Shown piece by piece: positions 54,235 to 61,957 of a stretch of 64,000 nucleotides of DNA (its first letter is position 1; every line of letters starts with the position of its first letter). The notes under the pieces are model-generated. The model worked only from the letters and a program-made list of their open reading frames with translations. It was not told the DNA's origin and did not search any database. The stretch covers positions 389,033 through 453,032 of the forward strand of contig NZ_KB235948.1 of the NCBI RefSeq assembly GCF_000332335.1, given 5' to 3'. Origin of the DNA: Kamptonema formosum PCC 10802 (lineage in GTDB: Bacteria > Cyanobacteriota > Cyanobacteriia > Cyanobacteriales > Oscillatoriaceae). Both the position numbers and the translations under genes were made by a program.

Positions 54235-54823
54235 GAGTGCGCAACATTCCTGGTTAAACTCTGTCAAATTCGCGCTCCGAAGGCGCGCCGCGCGGCTTGT
54301 TTCGTTTGCCGGTGCCGGTGCGCTTGCCCTTTTCTGATATCTTGCGCCTGGGGTTGGCCCTCCCGCGCCGCCCCGGCGGGGGCATAATTGTTTGGCACCC
54401 ATATCTATACTGGCTAAGCATGGGGATTGTAATTCTTTGGATTGGCCCCTTAGATTCTTCGCCCTCATGTTTCGCCCCTATTTTATCGGGATGGTCCCGC
54501 CGCTGCGCAGACTGTAAAGTCCAGTCAATAGCCGGGAATTAATTTTTCCTTTCCCTGTTTCCCTCTCAATCCTTCTTCCCAGCAATCAACCGGAGAGCAT
54601 ATCTCCGGCAGGTGCCGGTGACGTGCCGGTGCCGTTTTGTAATGCTATGTTACCGAACGAATAAAAGGCTGCGATTGTAGCACATTCCTGGAACCGGAAC
54701 AAGGCTTAGATAAGATATAAAGAAAAGCTTAAAAAAAATGAGCCGGCTCAGACTTCTGCTTAAATAACAGGAGAGTTTGCGGTGAAACCCAGAACTCCTT
54801 AACCCGTAAGAGGAAAACTAAAT
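54235..54823. other. Spacer and leader region of lectin-like gene 1
   Basis: The first 400 bases show no gene. The last 150 bases carry the leader blocks described separately: TAGCACATT at 54678, AGATATAAAGAAA from 54713, and TGCTTAAATAACAGGAGAG at 54757. Confidence 0.5.
54678..54798 (+). promoter_or_regulatory. Conserved leader of lectin-like gene 1
   Basis: Three blocks shared with the other two genes: TAGCACATTCCTGG (54678), AGATATAA (54713) and TGCTTAAATAACAGGAGAGT followed by GCGGTGAAACCCAGAACTCC (54757-54798). Block three lies 25 to 65 bases before the start codon. TAAATAAC or AGATATAA could each serve as a -10 element; I cannot decide which. Confidence 0.55.
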
Positions 54824-55903
54824 ATGACATTGACAGGCCAATTCCAAGTGCCGGCCACTGCCGATCCCGGCATTGACTTTACCAATACCCAAAGCACGGA
54901 AGTCATCTACACATTTACGGCCAACGGAACTTGGTCGCCCGATGCAACCAATCCCTACCTAGAATGCACCGCCGAGGGGCTGGCCAGTCTCCAGCCGATG
55001 ATTCGGGATGGGATTATAGCAGGGTGGCCAGATATTGCAAGCTGCACGAAGTATCCCAAGAATGCTATTTACGGCTTAATCGCCCAAAACCTGGCAACGG
55101 GGGAAGTGACCAATATTGGCAAAAAAGCGACAATCGTTCTCAAACCGGGGCAAACCTTGCGGTTCCTGATGAATGATTTCTTTTGGGACTACGGCAATAA
55201 CAAGGGCAGCCTCTCTGTCAGCTGGTCTGGCATCAGTTTAGTTCCCAAAGTTATGCAGTTTGACGGCGATAAAGATTATGTCACACTGCCAGAGGTAAAC
55301 GTCAACTTTTCGGCAGGTTTCACGATAGAAGCGTGGGTCTGGTATGACGCCTTCCGGCATTGGTCGAGAGTTATCGATTTAGGCAACGGTGCCCAGTCAG
55401 ATAACATCGTTTTGGCAAATTCAGCAACAACCGCCAAGTTCGACCTGAGTATATATAAGGGGAACGCAGGACAAGATTTTACTTCCCCATCGGCAGTTCT
55501 AGAACTGGGTAAGTGGATGCACTTGGCAGGGACGCTCGATCCTGCCGGCAATGCCGTCCTTTACAAAAACGGTCAGCCAATTGCGACCAGCAAGCTTCAA
55601 GTGCCAAACAACATCAATCGCACCAAAAATTATATCGGCAAAAGCAACTGGGGGAGCGACCAGGATTTCAAGGGGAAGATGGCAGAAGTTCGGGTTTGGA
55701 ACCGAGTTCGCACTCAAGCAGAAATACAGGCGGATATGTCCAAGCGGCTGACTGGCAAAGAGGCCGGTTTGGTCGGGTGCTGGCCATTAAATGAGGTTCG
55801 CGTGGAAGGCTCAGCGCTCAAAGTTTCAGACCTCACCGGCAATTTCTCCGGCACTCTTACTGGCGCTGTCCTTGTTGAAGACAGCACCGTGCCCGTTAGC
55901 TAA
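54824..55903 (+). CDS. LecA-like/LamG two-domain lectin-like protein 1
   Basis: A 359-residue protein without signal peptide. Residues 1-137 resemble the galactose-specific lectin LecA (PA-IL): VIYTFTANGTWSPD, then IYGLIAQNLATG and RFLMNDFFWDYGNNKGSLSV. Asp119, Asn125 and Asn126 align with the calcium/sugar ligands of LecA (motif ND-x4-YGNN-x-GS). Residues 143-320 are a LamG/concanavalin-like jelly roll: VMQFDGDKDYVTLPEVNVNF, GKWMHLAGTLDPAGNAVLYK and YIGKSNWGSDQDFKGKMAEV. The tail MSKRLTGKEAGLVGCWPLNE is typical of cyanobacterial LamG proteins. It was duplicated to give the two following genes. A carbohydrate-binding role is inferred from fold resemblance. Confidence 0.75.
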   Translation: MTLTGQFQVPATADPGIDFTNTQSTEVIYTFTANGTWSPDATNPYLECTAEGLASLQPMIRDGIIAGWPDIASCTKYPKNAIYGLIAQNLATGEVTNIGKKATIVLKPGQTLRFLMNDFFWDYGNNKGSLSVSWSGISLVPKVMQFDGDKDYVTLPEVNVNFSAGFTIEAWVWYDAFRHWSRVIDLGNGAQSDNIVLANSATTAKFDLSIYKGNAGQDFTSPSAVLELGKWMHLAGTLDPAGNAVLYKNGQPIATSKLQVPNNINRTKNYIGKSNWGSDQDFKGKMAEVRVWNRVRTQAEIQADMSKRLTGKEAGLVGCWPLNEVRVEGSALKVSDLTGNFSGTLTGAVLVEDSTVPVS

Positions 55904-55975
55904 GGGCGAGGAACCTTTGTCTGGGGGGCGATCCCCCCTCAGTCCGATAGTTGCCTGTGAATTCCGAGCTGCCAA

Positions 55976-56006
55976 GAAACCCCGTCTTGCCAAGGCGGGG
56001 TTTTTT
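55976..56006 (+). terminator. Rho-independent terminator of lectin-like gene 1
   Basis: AAACCCCGTCTTG, a short loop, and AAGGCGGGGTTT, followed by six T. The stem is 11 to 12 pairs including one G-U. It is a textbook intrinsic terminator, so each of the three genes is probably its own transcription unit. Confidence 0.85.
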
Positions 56007-56201
56007 CCTTCTAATCAGACTTTTCAAGCCTTAGGGAACGTCGCGTTTCTTTGGGTGAGGTGCAGCAAAGCCGGCGCTTTTGGCTGCCTCTCCCTTAACC
56101 GCTTTAATAGGCCCGCTTTTAGAGGCTATCTTTTGCCTGCCGGTTGCGGGGAAGGGTGGTGCCCTTTGGCGCGGAGTGCGACTGAACAAAATCTTCTATT
56201 T

Positions 56202-56325
56202 TAGCACATTACTATGGCTTGCGCTCGACCTGAAGCTATTCCTAAAGACAGATATAAAAAATATTTGCTTGGCCTAATATTTGTGCTTTAATAACAGAAG
56301 AGTTGCCGGTGAGAGCCTCAACTCG
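56202..56325 (+). promoter_or_regulatory. Conserved leader of lectin-like gene 2
   Basis: TAGCACATTACTATGGC (56202), AGATATAAAAAATA (56250) and TGCTTTAATAACAGAAGAGT, followed by GCCGGTGAGAGCCTCAACTC (56283-56325). The order of blocks is as upstream of gene 1; distances differ. Confidence 0.55.
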
Positions 56326-56351
56326 CTACACTCTAACAAGACAGGTGAATT

Positions 56352-57434
56352 ATGACCTTAACTGGCCAATTTGAAGTGCCAGTCAGTTCCGACACTGGCA
56401 CTGAGTTTACCAATAGCCAAAGCACGGAAGTCGCGTATACATTTTCCGCGTCGGGAACCTGGACGCCCGACAAGAACAATCCCTCCCTGGAAGGATGTAC
56501 GGCTGAGGGGTTTCCCAGTCTCAACCCTTACGTGCAGGCTTGGTATCAGCAAAATTTGCCGGCTTTTGGAAGCTGGACAAAGTATTCCGGCCAGACTCCC
56601 TATGCTTTAGTAGCCGAAAGCAAGACAACAGGTGCTGTTACCGAAGTCGGGAAAAAAGCGACCATCGTTCTCCAGCCGGGGGAAACCTTACGCTTCGTCG
56701 TTAATGATTGGACTTGGGATTACGGCAATAACAGTGGCAGCCTCAAAGTCAGCTGGTCAGGCGTCAGTTTAGTGTCCAAAGTCATGGTGTGTGACGGGGA
56801 TGGGGATTATGTGCAAGTCCCGTACAGCGCGCAACTCAACCCGAGCCAATTTACTGTTACTTGCTGGGCGAAAGTGACAGGCGGACAGGGCAAGTTCCGC
56901 TCTCCTGTGACCTCTCGTGACGGCAAGAATGGCCTGAAAGGATATAAGCTGTATGCCAGTGACAATAACAAGTGGCAAACTTGGGTGGGTAACGGCAGCA
57001 GCTGGCAATCTGCAGTAGGGCCAGATGTGGTTCTGAATACTTGGACTCATGTGGCAGCCACCTATGACGGTACTAATCTCAAACTGTACGTCAATGGCAA
57101 TTTGGCGGGAACGCTGGCAACCGCGTATGTTCCTAACACGGCCTTTCCTTTGAGGATTGGAGCGGGAGCTTCAGAACAAACCCCCCCTTGCTACTACTTT
57201 TTTGGTTCAATCGCCGAAGTTTCTGTCTGGAAGGTGGCCCGCACTGCAGAACAAATTAAAGCCGATATGTCCAAGCGCCTCACCGGCAAAGAGGCAAACC
57301 TGGTCGGTTATTGGCCCTTAAATGATGCCCGAGTAGACGGCTCAGCTCTTAAGGTTTCAGACCTCACCGGCAACTTCTCCGGCACTCTTACTGGCGCTGT
57401 CCTCGCTGAAGACAGCACCTTGCCGGTGAGCTAG
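56352..57434 (+). CDS. LecA-like/LamG two-domain lectin-like protein 2
   Basis: A 360-residue paralogue of the preceding protein. In the N-terminal domain VAYTFSASGTWTPDKNN and TPYALVAESKTTGAVTEVGK lead into RFVVNDWTWDYGNNSGSLKV. Asp119, Asn126 and Asn127 keep the LecA-type ligand set, and the YGNNSGS stretch is identical to the one I recall in LecA. The C-terminal LamG domain is VMVCDGDGDYVQVPYSAQLN, TWTHVAATYDGTNLKLYVNG and YFFGSIAEVSVWKVARTAEQ. Similarity to protein 1 is highest at both termini and lower in the LamG face, which suggests divergence in ligand specificity. Confidence 0.75.
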   Translation: MTLTGQFEVPVSSDTGTEFTNSQSTEVAYTFSASGTWTPDKNNPSLEGCTAEGFPSLNPYVQAWYQQNLPAFGSWTKYSGQTPYALVAESKTTGAVTEVGKKATIVLQPGETLRFVVNDWTWDYGNNSGSLKVSWSGVSLVSKVMVCDGDGDYVQVPYSAQLNPSQFTVTCWAKVTGGQGKFRSPVTSRDGKNGLKGYKLYASDNNKWQTWVGNGSSWQSAVGPDVVLNTWTHVAATYDGTNLKLYVNGNLAGTLATAYVPNTAFPLRIGAGASEQTPPCYYFFGSIAEVSVWKVARTAEQIKADMSKRLTGKEANLVGYWPLNDARVDGSALKVSDLTGNFSGTLTGAVLAEDSTLPVS

Positions 57435-57542
57435 CCGGTGTCCAGGTAGCGTTCCTTATTATAGAACCGTCAATCAGTGGGGTGGCTCTTCCAGGGAGCC
57501 CACCCTGCGATAAGTGCGTTTCTATTTGAGTTGCGAGAAGGT

Positions 57543-57575
57543 AGAAACCCGGTTTCTCAAAGAACCCGGGTTTCT
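57543..57575. repeat. Palindrome repeat upstream of lectin-like gene 3
   Basis: AGAAACCCGGTTTCTCA and AAGAACCCGGGTTTCT, slightly degraded. Confidence 0.75.
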
Positions 57576-57798
57576 GGCCCCTCGTGGGGTAGCTCTTCAA
57601 CAGAGCTTCTCCTGCGATATACAGGTCTGATTAACCGCAAGGAAGCTGACCGGATCTCCCTTAACAATGCCCTATTCCCCAATGGCCCATGCGATGATAC
57701 CCAATGCCGTGCCGGTTGCGGGGAAGAGTGGCGATCTTTGGCCCTCCGTCCCGTCGAATAACGGTTATGGCTATTATTACATTTTTGCAATTTACACA

Positions 57799-57895
57799 AG
57801 ATATAGAGAGATTTGTAAAAAAAATGTAAAAAAAAGCGCACAGGTAAAAATTTATGCTTTAATAACAGAAGAGGAGAGGGTTGAACCTCAACTCC
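57799..57895 (+). promoter_or_regulatory. Conserved leader of lectin-like gene 3
   Basis: AGATATAGAGAGATTTG (57799) and TGCTTTAATAACAGAAGAGG followed by AGAGGGTTGAACCTCAACTC (57855-57895). In this copy GGTTGAACCTCAACTC can form the small stem GGTTGA/TCAACT. The TAGCACATT block is missing or too diverged to see. Confidence 0.55.
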
Positions 57896-57921
57896 CATTC
57901 CCGTCACAGGAGAATAGAATC

Positions 57922-58995
57922 ATGGCCATAACGAGTCAATTTGAAGTGCCAGCTACTTCCGAGACTGGTATTGACTTTACCAATACCGAAACCTCGACAG
58001 TCGCTTATACATTTTCCGCATCGGGTACGTGGACGATCCCCAATTTTGGAGAATGTACCGCTGAGGGGTTTCCCAGCCTCAACACTTATACGCAGGCTTG
58101 GATTAAAGCAAACTGGCCAGACTTTGAACAGCAAATGAAGTATCCCAGCCAGACTCCTTATTCTTTAGTGGCCCAGAACAAAACAACGGGTGCTGTCACT
58201 CAAGTCGGGAAAAAAGCAACCATTGTTCTCAAGCCGGGTGAAACCTTAAGCTTCAAGCTTAATAATACGACCTGGGACTATCCCAAGAGCACCGGCAGCA
58301 TCAAGGTCGATGCGTCAGGCACCAGTGTCGTTCCCAAAGTCATGCAGTTTGACGGGAATGGCGATTTTGTAGATATCCCGCCAGAGAGTCTCCCTACGGG
58401 TAATGAAATTACCATAAGTTTCTGGGCTAAGGGCGCAAATGAGCTTCCTAAAAACACATCCGTAATCTATGCCGATTTGTCTGGTTACCTGTTAAATATC
58501 CACCTGCCCTGGAGTAACGGGTACATTTACTTCGATTGCGGTTCAGGTAGCGGCGTATACGACCGCATTGAAAAAGGAGCTGAAGCGATTGACTACAAAA
58601 ACCAATGGGTTCACTGGGCGTTTACTAAGAACGCCGCCAAGGGGGAAATGAACATCTACCTCAATGGCCAGCTTTGGTTCACTGGCACCGGCAAGACTAA
58701 GCCTGTGGCGAAACCCGCCAAAGTCCGCATAGGAAGCCAAACTACCAACCCGTATTACTATCATGGCTCACTTGCCGAAGTAGCGTTCTGGAATAAAGTC
58801 CTCACTCAGCGAGAAATCCAGGTTGGTATGTTCAAACGGCTCACAGGAAAAGAGCCCAACTTGGTGAGCTATTGGCCCTTAAATGAATTCCGAGTGGACG
58901 GCTCAACTCCTAAAGTGATTGACCGGGTAAACCAACTTCAAGGTGTTGTTACGGGAGTTGTCCTCGTTGAAGACCCCAGCTTCCCGATTGACTGA
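57922..58995 (+). CDS. LecA-like/LamG two-domain lectin-like protein 3
   Basis: A 357-residue paralogue; start ATG 57922 with AGGAGA upstream (MAITSQFEVPATSETGIDFT). The N-terminal domain keeps the fold pattern (YTFSASGTWTIPNFGECTAE) but the ligand site has changed: the LecA-type ND-x4-YGNN is NN-x4-YPKST (Asn115 for Asp; Ser-Thr for Asn-Asn). Calcium/galactose binding of the LecA kind is therefore probably lost. The LamG domain is VMQFDGNGDFVDIPPESLPT, then WVHWAFTKNAAKGEMNIYLN and YHGSLAEVAFWNKVLTQREI. It shares only moderate identity with the other two LamG domains. Confidence 0.75.
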   Translation: MAITSQFEVPATSETGIDFTNTETSTVAYTFSASGTWTIPNFGECTAEGFPSLNTYTQAWIKANWPDFEQQMKYPSQTPYSLVAQNKTTGAVTQVGKKATIVLKPGETLSFKLNNTTWDYPKSTGSIKVDASGTSVVPKVMQFDGNGDFVDIPPESLPTGNEITISFWAKGANELPKNTSVIYADLSGYLLNIHLPWSNGYIYFDCGSGSGVYDRIEKGAEAIDYKNQWVHWAFTKNAAKGEMNIYLNGQLWFTGTGKTKPVAKPAKVRIGSQTTNPYYYHGSLAEVAFWNKVLTQREIQVGMFKRLTGKEPNLVSYWPLNEFRVDGSTPKVIDRVNQLQGVVTGVVLVEDPSFPID

Positions 58996-59059
58996 GGACA
59001 AGGAACCTTTGTCTGGGCGGGGATAAGCGAACATAAATAAACGTAACCTGACCCCTTTC

Positions 59060-59112
59060 AGAAACCCGTTTTCTTGGAGAAACCGGGTTTTTCTTAGAAA
59101 CCCGGTTTTTTG
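59060..59112. repeat. One and a half palindrome repeats between convergent genes
   Basis: AGAAACCCGTTTTCTTGG, AGAAACCGGGTTTTTCT and TAGAAACCCGGTTTTTTGG. It lies between the 3' ends of lectin-like gene 3 and the CrtC-like gene. T tracts on both sides of the stems suit a bidirectional terminator. Confidence 0.75.
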
Positions 59113-59152
59113 GAGAAGGTTCTGCCTTCCGCCCTCTCAATAAAAACACCGG

Positions 59153-60214
59153 CTACTGCACGTACTCAGCATAAATCAAGCCGGTGGCTGACAGCATTTC
59201 CCCATTCAGAGAAAGACTGACTTTAATCGGTCCCGTCACTTCCTCAATAAAGCTGTACTGGCGCTCCTGATTGTCAGGCACCACCAACTCCGCCTTGCCG
59301 TCAAACTCCACCTCCATCAACAGCCGGTCCTGTTCGTCCGCCGCCTCCACCACCAAACTTTGCGGCATTTTCAACGAGCGCTGAGAAAACAGCGAAGCCA
59401 TAATCCCAGGCAGGCGCGTTGGCAACACCGGCTCTGGCGACCAATCCCAATTAATCCGCAAACTCGAACCCAGAAAAATCTTGCGCAACTCCTTATTCAA
59501 GTAAACAAAAATATAGGACAGCCCGCCCTCAGAGTGATTCCTGTTGGTGCGCAAGTCCAAAACAAACGTTAATTCACGGCCATCCTCGCATTTCGCAAAA
59601 GCCACAAACCACTCCCAACCGATATCCTCGCCCCAGCGGAAGCGCCCGAAATTGCGGTCGTGATAGCAAAACCAGTCAGAAGTGATATTAAAACTCCGCC
59701 CGCAAACCACAAGTTCGCCCGCCAGCTGCAAACCGGGCACCAAACCCCACCCGATAAAACCGCTGCCGAAAGGCGAATCCTCTGTTACCAACAGAGGTGT
59801 CGCCTCCGCCTGTCCTTGAAAGCGCACATAAAGCTGCGCCCTATCGTCGCGGACTTCCACAGCGTAATTGTTGCCGTCAATATCCAGCGACATCCCTTTC
59901 CCCTGCAAGCGCAGCGGAAAACGGCGCACCCCTTCTGGCTTCCACTCCAGAGAGAAAGCCGTGCCGAAAGTTGCCAGAGGCGCATCCAATTCTGAAACAA
60001 TCGACTGGGGGTTCATGTTAACAATCAGCGTCACTTGAATTTCCCCTTTCCCGGGGCGACCGGCCAAAGTGACGTTAACCAGCGCTCGCACCCCGCTCTG
60101 CCGGTCGAGCAGCACGAAGTGATACCAGTCTTTCCAGTCTACCGGCGAAGCGGGGTCGTTTAGAGGGATTCGCAGGTCTTCAATGCGAGCTAGCAATTGT
60201 GGGTCAGTTGTCAT
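59153..60214 (-). CDS. CrtC/AttH-like lipocalin-fold protein
   Basis: A 353-residue protein without signal peptide. The segment CYHDRNFGRFRWGEDIGWEW followed by FVAFAKCEDGRELTFVL matches the key region of the CrtC (hydroxyneurosporene synthase)/AttH fold, where the family has Y-x-D/H-x-N-x-G. An earlier strand region (FSLEWKPEGVRRFPLRLQGK, GMSLDIDGNNYAVEV) fits the first lipocalin barrel. The family includes carotenoid hydratases and, in fungi, CrtC-like enzymes that act on polyketide intermediates. The gene overlaps the upstream gene's stop by ATGA, so the two products are made together. Substrate unknown; a terpenoid is suggested by the polyprenyl synthetase next door. Confidence 0.65.
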   Translation of the reverse strand: MTTDPQLLARIEDLRIPLNDPASPVDWKDWYHFVLLDRQSGVRALVNVTLAGRPGKGEIQVTLIVNMNPQSIVSELDAPLATFGTAFSLEWKPEGVRRFPLRLQGKGMSLDIDGNNYAVEVRDDRAQLYVRFQGQAEATPLLVTEDSPFGSGFIGWGLVPGLQLAGELVVCGRSFNITSDWFCYHDRNFGRFRWGEDIGWEWFVAFAKCEDGRELTFVLDLRTNRNHSEGGLSYIFVYLNKELRKIFLGSSLRINWDWSPEPVLPTRLPGIMASLFSQRSLKMPQSLVVEAADEQDRLLMEVEFDGKAELVVPDNQERQYSFIEEVTGPIKVSLSLNGEMLSATGLIYAEYVQ

Positions 60215-61761
60215 CGCTGAATAGATTTTTCTTCGCCAAGTACATCGTCAAAAACCGGCTCGGGCGCAACGGGGGCAGCCGGTGTAGCGGAATCGGGCGC
60301 GATCGCCCCCAAAAAAGCAGCGAACCTCGGCGACACCTGCGCCAGCGCCAGAACCCACGCCCCAAACCAGAGGTCAGCATTCCCGCCCAGTGCGGCGACA
60401 ACAGCGCCACCGGCAAAATCAGGAACCCGAATTTTGCCCCGCAACTCACCGGCAAGCGAATCCGCTTCCAGCAAACCCCACAGCCACTGCTCCCAGGCAT
60501 AGAGCATCCCTTGCTGTCCGGGCAGTCCGCCAATGGAAGCGTGATAAGCCGAAGACGCCGACTGGCTGACCGCCAGCCAGCGCGGCGCTTGCGCCGCCGC
60601 CTGCGCCAGCACCCCATTCTTAAAGAACCGCGTCCGCCCCAGCTGAGCCAGCAACCGGCTTCCCGCTTCCGTTTCCGCCCGCTCCTCACCCTTTTGGGCC
60701 AGGACGAGCAGCAGTTCCGCAGCCAGCCAGCGAGCCGACAGCCCTTCCAGACCGGCCAGTCCCGCTGCTAAACTGTAACCGGCTCGCTCCGCCGTGCCGG
60801 TGGGAGTCCCAGGGTTTGGCGTGCCGGTGGCGCAAGCTTCCAGCATCCCGGCAATTCTCGGCGACACCGCAGCCAGTCCCGAGACAATCGCCCCAAACCA
60901 GCGCTCCCCATCCCCGCCCATTCTATCAGCAAATCCCGCTGCAAACAGAGGCGGAACAGAGATTTTTTTCCCACTCGCTCCCGCTTCTAAATCCGTGTGA
61001 GCCAAATTTAACAGCCAGCGCTCCCAAATCTCCAATAACCGCCTTTGCCCCACCTGACTTTCCAGCGCCGAACTCCCTGCAGACAAACTTTGAGAAATCC
61101 AGGCCGGCAGTTGAGCAATTGCCAGTGCCCTCGCCCCATTTTGGAAAAAGCCAGTCCCCTTCAGCCCAGCCAGTAACTCGCCGCCCGCTTCTGTTTGAGC
61201 GTATTCCTCTCCTTTTTGAGCCAAGATTGTCAGGAGTTCAGCCGCCAGCCAGCGAGAGGGAATCTTATCCAAATCCATCACTCCCGCTATCAAGCCGAAA
61301 ATCCCGGCTGTCGTCGGATCTGGCTCCAAGGCAAACAGTTGATTCGGCTCCCCAGGCAGAGGCAGAGTCACCGGCACCGGCAACTCTACCGCCTCAGTTT
61401 TCTTCGGCGTACTCGCAGCAGGCACAATCTCTATTTTAACAGGAATTGCTGTTTCTTGCACCCCCGGAAATCGCAGCCAACTTGTGAAAATTTGTCCCGG
61501 CTGCAAATTCGAGGGAATGTCCACAGCAATCGTCTGGCTAGCTTCACGCCCCCGCTCCACATAAATGTAAGAGGGAGCCAAGCGCTCAATTATCGATAAA
61601 ATCTGGCCACTGTCGCTCACCCAGTCATCCAAAGTCGGGTGCGCCAGCACAGTTTCATTCATCTCGTTGCGCAGCGACAGCCGCAACGAAAGCGTCGCGC
61701 CGGCAGGGATTTTGGCGCTCGCGCCGGGGACAGGTGGCGGGAGTTCAATTGCTTGGCTCAT
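60211..61761 (-). CDS. Unknown protein with beta-sandwich N-terminus and duplicated helical domain
   Basis: A 516-residue protein that I do not recognise. Residues 1-115 look like a beta-sandwich (GATLSLRLSLRNEMNETVLA, then REASQTIAVDIPSNLQPGQI). Two copies of a roughly 155-residue alanine/leucine-rich helical domain follow (about 150-310 and 330-490). They align through SRWLAAELLTILAQKGEEYA / ARWLAAELLLVLAQKGEERA, TEAGGELLAGL / TEAGSRLLAQL, GFFQNGARALAIAQ / RFFKNGVLAQAAAQ, WERWLLNLA / WEQWLWGLL and VSPRIAGMLEA / VSPRFAAFLGA. No catalytic motif or signal peptide seen. The last codons overlap the CrtC-like gene. A scaffold or ligand-binding partner is possible, but nothing in the sequence proves it. 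Confidence 0.7.
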   Translation of the reverse strand: MSQAIELPPPVPGASAKIPAGATLSLRLSLRNEMNETVLAHPTLDDWVSDSGQILSIIERLAPSYIYVERGREASQTIAVDIPSNLQPGQIFTSWLRFPGVQETAIPVKIEIVPAASTPKKTEAVELPVPVTLPLPGEPNQLFALEPDPTTAGIFGLIAGVMDLDKIPSRWLAAELLTILAQKGEEYAQTEAGGELLAGLKGTGFFQNGARALAIAQLPAWISQSLSAGSSALESQVGQRRLLEIWERWLLNLAHTDLEAGASGKKISVPPLFAAGFADRMGGDGERWFGAIVSGLAAVSPRIAGMLEACATGTPNPGTPTGTAERAGYSLAAGLAGLEGLSARWLAAELLLVLAQKGEERAETEAGSRLLAQLGRTRFFKNGVLAQAAAQAPRWLAVSQSASSAYHASIGGLPGQQGMLYAWEQWLWGLLEADSLAGELRGKIRVPDFAGGAVVAALGGNADLWFGAWVLALAQVSPRFAAFLGAIAPDSATPAAPVAPEPVFDDVLGEEKSIQR

Positions 61762-61957
61762 TTTTTAGGGAATCTTCAACATAATGATTTTAACCCAAGT
61801 TGCTCTCGCTAGGGCGCATCCTCTCGTTCCCAGCCTCAGGCTGGGAACGCTGTCCAGGAGGCAGAGCCTCCTTCTGACAGAGAGGAAGATTAAAAGCCTA
61901 ACAACTTACCAAATAGTCTGTCGGGTGCATTACAGCTGAGGCTATCACGCTACGGTT
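61762..61957. repeat. GTTCCCAGCC hairpin and GGCAGAGCCTCC repeat, reverse orientation
   Basis: CTCGTTCCCAGCCTCAGGCT and GGGAACG (about 61823-61850), GGAGGCAGAGCCTCC (61857-61871), then GAAGATTAAAAGCCTAACAA. This is the reversed form of the repeats at 33335 and 47300. It separates the polyprenyl synthetase gene from the downstream pair on the same strand. Confidence 0.75.

Larger units (their letters stand above)
55904..56351. other. Spacer and leader of lectin-like gene 2
   Basis: Contains GGAACCTTTGTCTGGGG (55910), also found after gene 3 at about 59003, then a terminator at 55976-56006. The segment TGCCGGTTGCGGGGAAGGGT (56138) is repeated in the next spacer at 57709. The leader blocks follow. 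Confidence 0.6.
57435..57921. other. Spacer and leader of lectin-like gene 3
   Basis: Holds a palindrome repeat (57543-57575), the duplicated segment TGCCGGTTGCGGGGAAGAGT (57709) and the leader blocks. An open frame from 57667 runs into gene 3, but it covers the leader and has no family features. Confidence 0.6.

Noticed and set aside
53506-54468. Long minus-strand open frame opposite the methyltransferase
   Set aside because: It has no family features and lies over a clear methyltransferase with full motifs and ribosome site.
57667-57921. N-terminal extension of lectin-like protein 3
   Set aside because: It covers the conserved leader; paralogues start at the position matching ATG 57922.
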